Source of the DNA: Comamonas sp. JUb58
Lineage (GTDB): Bacteria > Pseudomonadota > Gammaproteobacteria > Burkholderiales > Burkholderiaceae_C
Direction: 5' to 3'
Assembly (NCBI RefSeq): GCF_004364775.1
Contig: NZ_SOAL01000001.1
Coordinates: 1-64,000, forward strand
DNA: 64,000 nucleotides
Notes under the pieces: generated by a model
The model's database searches: none
Told to the model about the DNA's origin: nothing
Seen by the model: the letters and a program-made list of their open reading frames with translations, nothing else
Shown here: positions 43,604-51,787 of the stretch, piece after piece
How the letters are laid out: every line of letters starts with the position of its first letter
Position numbering within the stretch: the stretch's first letter is position 1
Translations under genes and position numbers: made by a program

Positions 43604-44839
43604 TCAGTGGCCCACCACCGCCGTATTGGATACGCGGTGGCCCGATGGGAAGCCTTGGGAGCGCGCCCACCAAGCCATCCCGAAGCCGACCAGCAGCAGC
43701 GCCAACGCGGCCCAAGGTAGAGCGCCCGCCCCTTGGATTTCCAAAATGACGCCACCCAGAATCCCACCGCCGGCAATGGCGCTGTTCCAAGCCACCACAT
43801 TCATGGACAAGGCCACATCCGCGCCCTCGCCAGCCGTATCAGCCAAGGCGGTCTGCAACAACGTAGCCGCACCACCAAAGGTGAGGCCCCAAATGGCCAC
43901 CCCGGCATAGACAAGCCAGGCGGACGCGCCCCATAGCCCCAAGGCCAGAGCCGTCAGCGCGAAGGTCGCCAGGCTGACCAGCACTGCGGCGCGCAGGCAG
44001 CGATCCACCAGCCGTCCGACGATCCAGATGCTCAGCAGTGCCGCGACGCCGAACACCAGGAGCACGAGATCCACGTGACCCGCCAAACCGGCCAGTGCCG
44101 AAAACGGTGCCACGTACGTATACAAGAGGTTGTGTGCCAGCATCCAGGCGATCACCACAGCCAGCACAGGGCGGACGCCTGGCGTTGTAAATACCTTGCG
44201 CAATGGCATCGTTTCGCGACCTGACTGACCTGGATAGTCAGGCACCTTCCGCTGCACCCAGACGATCAGTGCCAAGGTCAGCAAAGACATGATGCCGAAA
44301 GCAGTGCGCCAACCTACGAGCGCGCCCAGCCAGGTGCCCACAGGCACGCCCAGCGACAGTGCAATGGGCGTTCCCACCATGGCAATGGCCATTGCGCGGC
44401 CCTGCAGATGCGGCGCGACCATCCGGCGCGCATAGCCAGCCAACAGGCTCCAGGCCAGTCCGGCAGCCATGCCCGCGCAGAAGCGAGAAGCCAAGGTCAG
44501 CCAGTAGTTCGAAGACAACGCCGTCAGGGAGTTGAAGGCCAGAAAACCGACGATGGTCAGCAGCAGCACGTTGCGTCGCCGCCAGCCACGGGTGGCGATG
44601 GTCAGGGGAATCGCTGCCAGCAGTGAGCCCAGCGCATAAGCGGTGATCATTTGCCCCGCGAGCGCCTGCGACACGCCAAGCCCTTCGCTGATCTGCGGCA
44701 AAAGGCCCGCAGGCAAGGTCTCCGTCACGATGCAGATAAACCCCGTCATGGCGAGCGCCAGTAGCGCGGATATCGGCAGCCTCTCAGCAGCTGCTGGCGG
44801 TGTGTGCGCCTCGGGTGGGTGCCAGGTCGTCTTAGTCAT
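43604..44839 (-). CDS. MFS efflux transporter (DHA1, sugar/drug efflux type)
   Basis: 411 residues with 12 hydrophobic helices. The first helix has TGFICIVTETLPAGLLPQI and the region around residue 65 has QMITAYALGSLLAAIPLT, typical of the AraJ/YdeA/NepI-like DHA1 exporters, along with RFCAGMAAGLAWSLLAGYA. It probably exports a small toxic or sugar-like compound; the substrate is unknown. It is divergent from a TetR-type gene 219 bp away, its likely repressor. It lies 47 bp right of the dnaE2 remnant. Confidence 0.88.
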   Translation of the reverse strand: MTKTTWHPPEAHTPPAAAERLPISALLALAMTGFICIVTETLPAGLLPQISEGLGVSQALAGQMITAYALGSLLAAIPLTIATRGWRRRNVLLLTIVGFLAFNSLTALSSNYWLTLASRFCAGMAAGLAWSLLAGYARRMVAPHLQGRAMAIAMVGTPIALSLGVPVGTWLGALVGWRTAFGIMSLLTLALIVWVQRKVPDYPGQSGRETMPLRKVFTTPGVRPVLAVVIAWMLAHNLLYTYVAPFSALAGLAGHVDLVLLVFGVAALLSIWIVGRLVDRCLRAAVLVSLATFALTALALGLWGASAWLVYAGVAIWGLTFGGAATLLQTALADTAGEGADVALSMNVVAWNSAIAGGGILGGVILEIQGAGALPWAALALLLVGFGMAWWARSQGFPSGHRVSNTAVVGH

Positions 44840-44966
44840 CGAAAGGATTCCGTGTGAGAAGTTGAGGTGGGATAAAAGCTGCGTCGAGGACGCGCCCGCT
44901 GAAGATGAGCGTGCCCCGGGCGGGTCAGGTCGGTGGATCAGCCATCGCCGGCGCTTCGATTTATAT

Positions 44967-45032
44967 ATCGATTGGTATAAATGTAGCGAATCCTGGACGC
45001 CCTTGTCAACGACTTTTGTATCGATTAGTATT
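44967..45032. promoter_or_regulatory. Repeated operator-like motif between MFS and TetR genes
   Basis: TATCGATTGGTAT (44967-44979) and TATCGATTAGTAT (about 45020-45032) are direct repeats with 12 of 13 identical positions, 53 bp apart. The first lies in an ATTTATA/TATAAAT dyad. The second overlaps the -10 (TAGTAT) of a TTGTCA-17-TAGTAT promoter for the TetR gene. They fit binding sites of the TetR protein controlling both directions. Confidence 0.6.
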
Positions 45033-45058
45033 TAAGTCCTTACCAACAGGAGAGCGCC

Positions 45059-45682
45059 ATGGCGCAAATGGGCCGTCCCCGTAGCTTTGATCGTGAAGAA
45101 GCCATCCACCAGGCGATGCATCTGTTTTGGGAGCATGGCTATGACGCCACCTCGCTGACACAGCTCAAGGCCGGCATAGGCGGAGGCATTACGGCACCCA
45201 GCTTTTATGCGGCATTCGGCTCGAAGGAGGGCTTGTTCAAGGAAGTCGTGACGCACTACCTCGCGACCCATGGACAGGTCGAATCCAGCTTGTGGGATGA
45301 GCGCCTGCCACCGCGCGAAGCTGTTGAGCTGACCTTGCGCCGCTCGGCAAAAATGCAAAGCGAACGCGGTCATCCCAAGGGTTGCCTGATGGTGGTTTCA
45401 GCCGCGGGTTGCTCAGGCGAGCATCTCCAGGTTCAAAAGATGCTGGCTCAGGCTCGCACAAGAACACGCGATGGCATTGCCTCTTGCGTGGAGCGCGCGA
45501 AGGCATCGGGCGAATTGCCCTCAGAGACCGACGCGCGCGCGCTGTCGATGGTGTTCGGAGGCTTTTTAGTCGGTTTGACCACGTTGGCCCGGGATGGGAT
45601 GACATCGGTCGCCCTGAACAACGCAGTGACCGAAATCATGCAGGTATGGGACGCTGGCGTGCACAAAGCCAAGGCGCACTGA
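45059..45682 (+). CDS. TetR/AcrR family transcriptional regulator
   Basis: 207 residues. The N-terminal helix-turn-helix lies around residues 10-55 (GRPRSFDREEAIHQAMHLFW ... SFYAAFGSKEGLF). The ligand-binding domain is of the YcdC/TetR_C type with HPKGCLMVVSAAGCSG. It probably represses itself and the divergent MFS exporter through repeated sites in the gap. AACAGGAGAG precedes the ATG. The inducer is unknown. Confidence 0.9.
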   Translation: MAQMGRPRSFDREEAIHQAMHLFWEHGYDATSLTQLKAGIGGGITAPSFYAAFGSKEGLFKEVVTHYLATHGQVESSLWDERLPPREAVELTLRRSAKMQSERGHPKGCLMVVSAAGCSGEHLQVQKMLAQARTRTRDGIASCVERAKASGELPSETDARALSMVFGGFLVGLTTLARDGMTSVALNNAVTEIMQVWDAGVHKAKAH

Positions 45683-45769
45683 TAACCCATGGTGGCTGGC
45701 GACAATATCAACAGCCATGAAGCTCATAGCCTTGCGGCCGCCCGGTTCTAGCAGCAGTGCGGGTTCACA

Positions 45770-46504
45770 TCAATGCGGGCTCACCGTAGGCCGCATGATG
45801 ATCTCACTGGTATCCACATCCGCCGGTTGCGAAATCGCAAAATGGATGGCCCTTGCGATCGCCGATGCGCTGATGGCCACTTTGCGAAACTCCTTCATCT
45901 CTTCACGGCCAGCGGCATCGGTGATGGTCTCCGCCAGCTCCGACTCCGTCACCCCGGGACTGATCGTGGTCACACGGATGTCGCGGCTTTCCTGCCGCAG
46001 CCCTTCCGAAATCGCCCAGACCGCGTACTTGGTAGCGCAGTAAACGGCGGCGGTTGGCGACACCGCATGCGCGCCGATGGAGGCGATGTTCACGACATGC
46101 CCAAAGCCCTGCTGGCGCATGGTGGGCAACACCGCCGCAATGCCGTGCAGCACACCGCGAATGTTCACATCGATCATCCAGTCCCACTCCTCCACCCGCA
46201 ATGCGGCAAGCGGTGACAGCGGCATCACGCCGGCGTTGTTGATGATGGCATCGATGCACCCATAGCGATTCAGCGCATGGTCGGCAAAGGCCTGCAGCTG
46301 CGCACGCTGGGTCACATCCAGCGCCAGCGCTTCGGCCACACCGCCTGCGTTCTGGATATCGGCCACGATCTGGCCCAGTTTGTCGACCCGGCGGGCGCCC
46401 AGCACGACGGTGGCGCCGTGCGCGGCCAGCAGCTTGGCGGTGGCCTCACCGATACCGCTGCTGGCACCGGTGATCAAAATGACTTTGTCGAGCAAGTTTT
46501 TCAT
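45770..46504 (-). CDS. SDR family NAD(P)-dependent oxidoreductase
   Basis: 244-residue classical short-chain dehydrogenase. Cofactor loop TGASSGIG at about residues 11-18, NNAGVMPLSPL near 87, catalytic Ser in VNIASIGAHAV near 140, and Tyr/Lys in AAVYCATKYAVW near 155. The start is ATG 46504 (MKNLLDKVILITG); the frame stays open to 46699, but the extra part is not SDR-like. Many close relatives are annotated as oxidoreductases of unknown substrate and are induced by redox-active compounds. It is divergent from a LysR gene. Confidence 0.9.
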   Translation of the reverse strand: MKNLLDKVILITGASSGIGEATAKLLAAHGATVVLGARRVDKLGQIVADIQNAGGVAEALALDVTQRAQLQAFADHALNRYGCIDAIINNAGVMPLSPLAALRVEEWDWMIDVNIRGVLHGIAAVLPTMRQQGFGHVVNIASIGAHAVSPTAAVYCATKYAVWAISEGLRQESRDIRVTTISPGVTESELAETITDAAGREEMKEFRKVAISASAIARAIHFAISQPADVDTSEIIMRPTVSPH

Positions 46505-46588
46505 GGAGAACTTTCTGCACATGGCGTTGGAAAGTTCAAACTGTAGGCAGCTTGGCTTGATCAGAGAAGTGTGCCAATGCTGCACAAT

Positions 46589-46609
46589 TTGGTTAGACTT
46601 TCTAACCAA
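46589..46609. promoter_or_regulatory. LysR-type palindrome at the start of the LysR gene
   Basis: Perfect inverted repeat of TTGGTTAGA and TCTAACCAA around CTT, ending on the A of the LysR start codon. Arms of this kind (T-N11-A type) are typical LysR autoregulatory sites. Binding there could occlude the start of the gene. Confidence 0.7.
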
Positions 46610-47532
46610 TGAAAGACGAACTTCACTTGCTCCACTGCTTTTTGGCGGTGGCCAAAGCGCAAAACTTCCGTGCTGCTGCCGACCAGCTGGGCGTGACACG
46701 CTCTGCCGTCAGCCAGGCCATGCGCAAGCTGGAGGACCAACTGGGCATCGCCCTGGTCCACCGCACCACCCGCCATGTGCGCCTGACCGAGGCCGGCCAG
46801 ACGCTGCACCAGCAAATCAGTGGGCCTTTGGCTGCTGTGCAAGTGGCACTTGAAGAAGTATCCGAAGAAGGCCCGGCGCGCGGGCTGCTGCGCGTGGCGG
46901 TCACCTCCATCGCCGAGCGCTTTCTGTCCGGCCCCTTGATCAGCGCCTTTGCCGCCGCCCACCCGCATATCACCTTGGATGTCACCGTCACCGATGACGA
47001 ATCCGACATCATTGCCGGTGGCTTTGATGCCGGCCTGCGCCTCGGTGAAGTCATCGAGCAGGACATGATCGCCATCCCGCTGACGGGGTCGCAACGGCAG
47101 GTGGTCGTCGCCACCCCTGCCTACCTGTCTGCACAGGGAACGCCCCAACACCCCAATGACCTGCTGAGCCACCGCTGCATCGGCTGGCGTGCCGAGCTGG
47201 AGCTCGCCCCCTACCGCTGGGAATTCCAGGAAGACAGCCGTGATTTCAGCCTCGCGGTCGCCCCCCGTGTCACCACCAACGACATGCTGCTGATGGTGCG
47301 CACCGCGCTGGCCGATGGCGGCATCACCATCGGCATGGAAGAGACCTTTGCGCCCTACCTGGAACGCGGAGAGCTGGTCTCGGTGCTGGACAGCTACCTG
47401 CCCTACTTTCCCGGCTTTTACCTCTACTACCCCAACCGCAGAAACCAGCCGCGCAAGTTAAGGGCCTTGGTGGAGCATGTGAAACGGTGGGTGCCGGTGG
47501 CTGGGTCTTTGCCCGGGTCCACGGCAAGTTAA
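46609..47532 (+). CDS. LysR family transcriptional regulator
   Basis: 307 residues. HTH at about residues 18-37 (AAADQLGVTRSAVSQAMRKL), followed by a LysR substrate-binding domain with RGLLRVAVTSIAERFLSGPL. It belongs to the group often found beside SDR genes (YafC/PecT-like or DsdC/CrgA-type). It is divergent from the SDR gene and the start codon is covered by a 21-bp palindrome, so autoregulation and control of the SDR gene are likely. Effector unknown. Confidence 0.9.
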   Translation: MKDELHLLHCFLAVAKAQNFRAAADQLGVTRSAVSQAMRKLEDQLGIALVHRTTRHVRLTEAGQTLHQQISGPLAAVQVALEEVSEEGPARGLLRVAVTSIAERFLSGPLISAFAAAHPHITLDVTVTDDESDIIAGGFDAGLRLGEVIEQDMIAIPLTGSQRQVVVATPAYLSAQGTPQHPNDLLSHRCIGWRAELELAPYRWEFQEDSRDFSLAVAPRVTTNDMLLMVRTALADGGITIGMEETFAPYLERGELVSVLDSYLPYFPGFYLYYPNRRNQPRKLRALVEHVKRWVPVAGSLPGSTAS

Positions 47533-47723
47533 GCAGGAAGGCCAATCAGCAACGCGTAATACTCCGATAAAGTCGCCACACCGCAGGCGTTTGATCTGGC
47601 CCTGGTGCATTACCGCCCAGACGCATGGCGTGCCCATGTGATGCTCAGGGTGGGATGCGATCTGTTCCTGCACCTTTCGATCCGCAAATCCTGGCCACGA
47701 TAAATATTGAGAAATAATTTCCT

Positions 47724-48176
47724 ATGCAAGAGACTTATTCCCGATTTTCATGGGTCGACAGCGTAGATGGGCCATGCGCATTTATCGTTCTTTGTACTGA
47801 GCCAGGTGCGCATTCGATACGGCTTTGTTTTTCCAATATCGTCGGTGCCCCGTCGCGGGACTTGGTCATCCGCTTTGACAGCGTCATAGCATGCATGTCT
47901 CATACCAAATACGCGCACCCATGGGAGACCTATCCAATAACGGAAATTCCTCAACTGGGAGGGGACTGGGGCAGTGCCGCTTATCCTCTACTGGAAGTAA
48001 AAGACTCGCAGTGGCTAGACGCATTCAGCACAACCCAGTCGGTGGGGTTAGACAGGGATACCGTACGCCATTTTCGCTTTGTGAGCCTGGATAACATCGT
48101 TGATGTTTTGGTATACGGGCAATGCGTATTAACCACCGAATGGGTTGACACAAGCAGCAACGTTGTCCGCACTTGA
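47724..48176 (+). CDS. Orphan hypothetical protein
   Basis: 150 residues, soluble, with no recognised domain. The composition is aromatic-rich (SRFSWVDSVDGPCAFIVL ... HPWETYPITEIPQLGGDWGS), suggesting a beta-rich globular fold. Base composition is more AT-rich than neighbouring genes, and the Shine-Dalgarno is weak. The gene stands alone, between LysR and the sulfur-type locus. Single, AT-richer genes of this size are sometimes immunity proteins of secreted toxins, but no toxin gene is near, so this remains a guess. Confidence 0.6.
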   Translation: MQETYSRFSWVDSVDGPCAFIVLCTEPGAHSIRLCFSNIVGAPSRDLVIRFDSVIACMSHTKYAHPWETYPITEIPQLGGDWGSAAYPLLEVKDSQWLDAFSTTQSVGLDRDTVRHFRFVSLDNIVDVLVYGQCVLTTEWVDTSSNVVRT

Positions 48177-48269
48177 GCAGTCCAAGCCATGACTCGCTTG
48201 TGCCCCAACGAATGTTTCCGGCATCAGAACCCAGGACCCATCGGGAAACCTCACCCTGCCGCCCCCCAC

Positions 48270-49112
48270 TCACACCCGCAACGCCACCGCTGCATCCTTG
48301 AAGACCGGCGTCTGCACCGCAGCAGCGCTACGTCCTGCAGGCAACTGCAGGGCTTCGCGTATCGACGCGCCTTGCGCCGGGGCATTGTCTTCGCTGGACC
48401 AGGCGAGGATGGCATCCAGCGATGGCGCACCGGTTCGCAGGCTCACAGGGTCGCGCGTGAAATGGCCTGACCCCGGCTCGGTTTCGTTGAGCTGAAGGTC
48501 CAACGATGGCTCCGGGGAAGCGGCGGTGCCGTGGGGCGAGAGCAGCAGCAGCGGGGGCTTGCCCGGGATATCGGTGGGCAGTGTGAGCGGGCCGCCGATA
48601 TGCGTGTAGACGGGGTCCGCTATGCGCACGATGCGGTCGGCATCCACATAGCGGCCGCCTTCGGTATCGCCAATGAGCGCGTCCATGGGCCAGCTGTCCC
48701 AGAGCGAGGAGACCAGACGCAAATAGTCGGCAGCGCTGGCGGGAGAGGCCGCATCCTCGGGCCGAAACCAGCCGGCGGTGGGCGCATCTGCGTGCAAGGC
48801 CAGGCCGATGCGCGAGCCATGCAGGGCGTTGAGCGTCGCGAGATTGCGTGCAAGATTGATCGGGTGCTGCTGCGCAGGATTGGCACTGGCAATGAAGCGG
48901 CTGCTGCGCGTAAAGGCGAGCAGGAAGGACAGCGCCACAGAGGTATCACGCGCCCTGGCTGCTGCTGTTCCCAGGCCCAGTGCATAGGCTGCAACCGGCA
49001 GGGCATCCAATGCCTTGCCAAGTGCGGTGGCAGGCGCGCCGCCACCGGCGAGAGTGGTGAGAATGTCTTCCAGCGCCTGGCCGGAAAGGTCCAACACGGT
49101 GTGTACCGTCAT
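48270..49112 (-). CDS. Short luciferase-like monooxygenase (LLM) family protein
   Basis: 280 residues with partial similarity to bacterial luciferase-like flavin monooxygenases. The stretch ARNLATLNALHGSRIGLALH resembles the LLM region that normally reads LDxLSxGRxGWN. DYLRLVSSLWDSWPMDALIG and the GPLTLPTDIPGKPPLLLLSP segment align with the usual E(V/Y)xxLWDSW and GPLxxPxSPQGxPV motifs. It is much shorter than the adjacent 423-residue LLM protein and lacks clear flavin-site residues. ATG 49112 overlaps the LLM gene stop by 4 nt. It may be a non-catalytic partner, comparable to a beta subunit, or a decaying enzyme. Confidence 0.7.
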   Translation of the reverse strand: MTVHTVLDLSGQALEDILTTLAGGGAPATALGKALDALPVAAYALGLGTAAARARDTSVALSFLLAFTRSSRFIASANPAQQHPINLARNLATLNALHGSRIGLALHADAPTAGWFRPEDAASPASAADYLRLVSSLWDSWPMDALIGDTEGGRYVDADRIVRIADPVYTHIGGPLTLPTDIPGKPPLLLLSPHGTAASPEPSLDLQLNETEPGSGHFTRDPVSLRTGAPSLDAILAWSSEDNAPAQGASIREALQLPAGRSAAAVQTPVFKDAAVALRV

Positions 49113-50380
49113 GCAGAAAGCTCCTGAAGGCGTTGGGCAAAAGCAAGGGGGGTGGCTACTGGCTCGGGCGGCACAATGCCGCGCTGGCGCAGCACGGGCA
49201 TGGCATGGTCAACGAACTCGCGCAGCCCGATGGGGTTGGCGTCGAACAGCAGGTTGAAGCCATCGGCGGCACCGCCGCGCCACCAGCGCTCAGCCACGTC
49301 GGCAAACTGCTCAGGCGTGCCCACAAAGAACTGGTGGCCAAATCCGGAGAAATGCCGGATGAGCTGACCGATCGTGAGCCCGTTGGCCACGCCATAGGCG
49401 GTGATGGATTTGCGGAAACCTGCGGAACCACGCTCTGTGGAGCCCGCCAGTTGTTCCAATGCCGAGGCCGGCGCCTGCGGATCGAGCCGATCAGCCGGAA
49501 TGTCGAGCAGGCTGGAGAAGCGCTGCAACACATAGTCCTTGGGGCCACGCTGGTGCACCCGCTGAAAACGCGCCTCGGCCTCCGCTTCCGTCGAGCCGAT
49601 CACCAAATGCACGCCGGGCAGCACCACGGGCGGCCGGCGCCCGGACTCGCGCGCCATGGTATGCAGCTCCAGCCGGTTCTTGCGTGCCACCTCGAACACC
49701 GTTTCGGCGGAGAACACGGCATCGGCACTTTGCGCGGCAAGGCGCCGGCCCTGCTCCGATCCACCAGCTTGCACGATGAGCGGGCTTACCTTGGTGCTGA
49801 AGCGCGCCGCCGCCCCCTGGGTGGGCAATTCATCGCGCTTGAGTGAATACTGAAAGCGCTCGCCCGAGTGGTTGAAATCCTTGCCCTCGCGCACCGCATC
49901 CAGATAGCCGGCATAGACCTGCAAAAACTCGGTGGCGCGGGCATAGCGGTCGGCGCGCTCAGGCGTTTTGGGCACCTTGAAGTCCTGGGCGGAGAGCTCT
50001 GGCAAGCCCGTCACCACATTCCAGCCAAACCGGCCTTGCGACAGCAGGTTGTAGTCCAGCAGGCGGCTGGCAAGCTCCACCGGATCGTTCGAACCCGTGG
50101 ACACCGTGGCGATCACGCCCAGCCGGCTGGTCTCCGCGAGCACGACGGCCAGCGTGGCCAGCGGCTCCACCATGCGGTTGGGGCGGATGGCCGGGTTGGA
50201 CGACAGCCCCGGCCCATCGGCCAGAAAGATGCCGTCAAGCCCGCCGTCTTCGGCAGTGCGGGCCACCGTGCGCCAGAACGCTTCGCTCAGGTTGTCACGG
50301 GGGCCGGTGCCCGGTGCCCGCCAGGCGCCCGCGTCGGTGCCGAAATCGTAGATGTTGGCATTGAGGATGAAGCTGCTCAC
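49109..50380 (-). CDS. LLM class flavin-dependent monooxygenase (NtaA/SnaA/DszA family)
   Basis: 423 residues of the long-chain LLM family that uses FMNH2 and O2. Hallmarks: FWRTVARTAEDGGLDGIFLADG near 35-55, VSTGSNDPVELASRLLDYNLLSQGRFGWNVVT (its core SQGRFGWNVVT near residue 115), SPLIVQAGGSEQGRRLAA, and ARYYFVG-like C-terminus replaced by HQFFVGTPEQFADV. Members open sulfone, nitrilotriacetate or related substrates. GTG 50380 overlaps the DszC-like gene stop, and the short LLM gene follows by overlap. No flavin reductase gene is near, so reduced flavin must come from elsewhere. Confidence 0.88.
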   Translation of the reverse strand: MSSFILNANIYDFGTDAGAWRAPGTGPRDNLSEAFWRTVARTAEDGGLDGIFLADGPGLSSNPAIRPNRMVEPLATLAVVLAETSRLGVIATVSTGSNDPVELASRLLDYNLLSQGRFGWNVVTGLPELSAQDFKVPKTPERADRYARATEFLQVYAGYLDAVREGKDFNHSGERFQYSLKRDELPTQGAAARFSTKVSPLIVQAGGSEQGRRLAAQSADAVFSAETVFEVARKNRLELHTMARESGRRPPVVLPGVHLVIGSTEAEAEARFQRVHQRGPKDYVLQRFSSLLDIPADRLDPQAPASALEQLAGSTERGSAGFRKSITAYGVANGLTIGQLIRHFSGFGHQFFVGTPEQFADVAERWWRGGAADGFNLLFDANPIGLREFVDHAMPVLRQRGIVPPEPVATPLAFAQRLQELSA

Positions 50381-51675
50381 GGCTGCGCCTCCACTGCCAG
50401 CGTTGGCGCGGGCGCTGCAGCGATGGACGCTGCCCCAGCTGCGGTGCCGGCATACCAGATGGTCGGAAGGGCGACGCCGTTGAGCGCCTCATTGCCCAGC
50501 ACGCGTGCCTTCTGCGGCGACGGGTTGTGCGATGCCAGTGTGCGTGCATTGCGCCAGTGCCGATCCAGCCCACGCGCGGCCACCACCATGGAGCCGCCGC
50601 CAATATCAAACAGCGCCTGCGTCGCATCGAGAATCAACGCGGGCAACACCACCTGCAGCTGCGTGACGGCGCGATGCCCATCCGCATACGGGTCCCCCAA
50701 GGCGTCTTCGCTGGGTGTCTGCAGCTGCAGCGCAGCAGAGCGCACCGCGAGCAAGGCGGTGCCGGCGACTGCCTCCAGGCGACCGACCTGCTCCTGCACC
50801 AAGGGGTCGTCGGCAGGCACCGAGGCGGCTGCATGGCTGAAGTGGCGCTTGCGGCCATGCAGCCACGCGGCCGCATCTTCAAAGGCACGAATGGCAATCC
50901 CGGTGAGCGTGGCCAGGTGGGTGAGCTGGGCCATCGCGTCCTGCAAGCCCGAAGGCGTGTCCTCCGAACGGGCGCGCGGCCGCACATGGGCGGGATCCAC
51001 CAGCACCTGTTCGAACTGCATGGTGCCGCTCATCGTGAGGCGTTGACCGACGCCGTCCCAGTCATCGACCACGGTCACGCCCTGATCCTCACGGGCCACG
51101 GTGGCCAGAATGTGCGTGCCTTCGGTGTCGGCTGCAAACACGTTGACCCAGTCGGCATAGCCTGCCCCCGTGGTGTAGAACTTCGAGCCGTTCAGACGCA
51201 GACGGCCCTGTCCATCGGGCTCAACCTTGGTGCCGACGGCACCCACGGCGATGTTGCCGATCTCGGTGGTCGCACTCGCAAAGAGCTTGCCGCCCGCCAC
51301 CTCGGCAACGCCAAAGGCATTGCCCGACAAATCGGGGTGGCGCACGAGATGCTCCACATAGAGGAAATGCGAGCGCAGGCTCTGCGCGGCGCTCGAGTCG
51401 GCACGCGCCAGAGCGATCAGCAAGTCCACATTCTGCGCATAGCTCCATCCCAGCCCGCCCTGTGCCGTGGCCAAACGCGCAGAAGTCACGCCGAGTTGGG
51501 CCAGCGCTTGCAGCTCATTGGCCAAGGAGCCTCCGTCCCGATCGCGCTCGGCGGCGCGGTCCCGCAATGTCGCCAACACGGCATCGACCTTGGGGGCCAG
51601 CGCAGGTGGCAGACCTAATGCCTGCGCAGTGAACAAGGGGGCGAAGCGAAAAGAAGGTTGAGGCGCCGAGGTCAC
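50377..51675 (-). CDS. Acyl-CoA dehydrogenase-fold monooxygenase (DszC/SfnB-like)
   Basis: 432 residues with acyl-CoA dehydrogenase fold: N-terminal helices, middle beta-domain (KLFASATTEIG, then LRLNGSKFYTTGAGYADWVNVFA), and a C-terminal Acyl-CoA_dh_2 domain ending near DRHWRNARTLASHNPS. The RHWRNxRTxxxHNP pattern is typical of DszC/SfnB-type flavin-dependent monooxygenases acting in sulfur acquisition, not of fatty-acid oxidation. The start is GTG 51675 behind GGAGAG. First gene of a three-gene operon with two LLM proteins, divergent from an ABC importer. Confidence 0.86.
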   Translation of the reverse strand: MTSAPQPSFRFAPLFTAQALGLPPALAPKVDAVLATLRDRAAERDRDGGSLANELQALAQLGVTSARLATAQGGLGWSYAQNVDLLIALARADSSAAQSLRSHFLYVEHLVRHPDLSGNAFGVAEVAGGKLFASATTEIGNIAVGAVGTKVEPDGQGRLRLNGSKFYTTGAGYADWVNVFAADTEGTHILATVAREDQGVTVVDDWDGVGQRLTMSGTMQFEQVLVDPAHVRPRARSEDTPSGLQDAMAQLTHLATLTGIAIRAFEDAAAWLHGRKRHFSHAAASVPADDPLVQEQVGRLEAVAGTALLAVRSAALQLQTPSEDALGDPYADGHRAVTQLQVVLPALILDATQALFDIGGGSMVVAARGLDRHWRNARTLASHNPSPQKARVLGNEALNGVALPTIWYAGTAAGAASIAAAPAPTLAVEAQP

Positions 51676-51702
51676 GAGAACTCTCCATCAAGAAAGCGAA
51701 GA

Positions 51703-51780
51703 TTGATATGCATAAATCGAATAACGAAAAAGATTTTTATACATGATACTAGTAGTACTTCGAAATTGATACGAATAAAT
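51703..51780. promoter_or_regulatory. Direct 15-bp repeats in the divergent sulfur-locus promoter
   Basis: TTGATATGCATAAAT (51703-51717) and TTGATACGAATAAAT (51766-51780) share 13 of 15 bases and are 63 bp apart, six helical turns. Each lies close to one of the two divergent genes in an AT-rich gap of 112 bp. They could bind one activator for both operons. Confidence 0.5.
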
Positions 51781-51787
51781 TCTTCTA

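Noticed and set aside
47533-47723. Possible gene remnant behind the LysR gene
   Set aside because: A plus-strand stretch reads QAFDLALVHYRPDAWRAHVM and ends in a stop, but it has no start, no recognised family and is under 60 codons.
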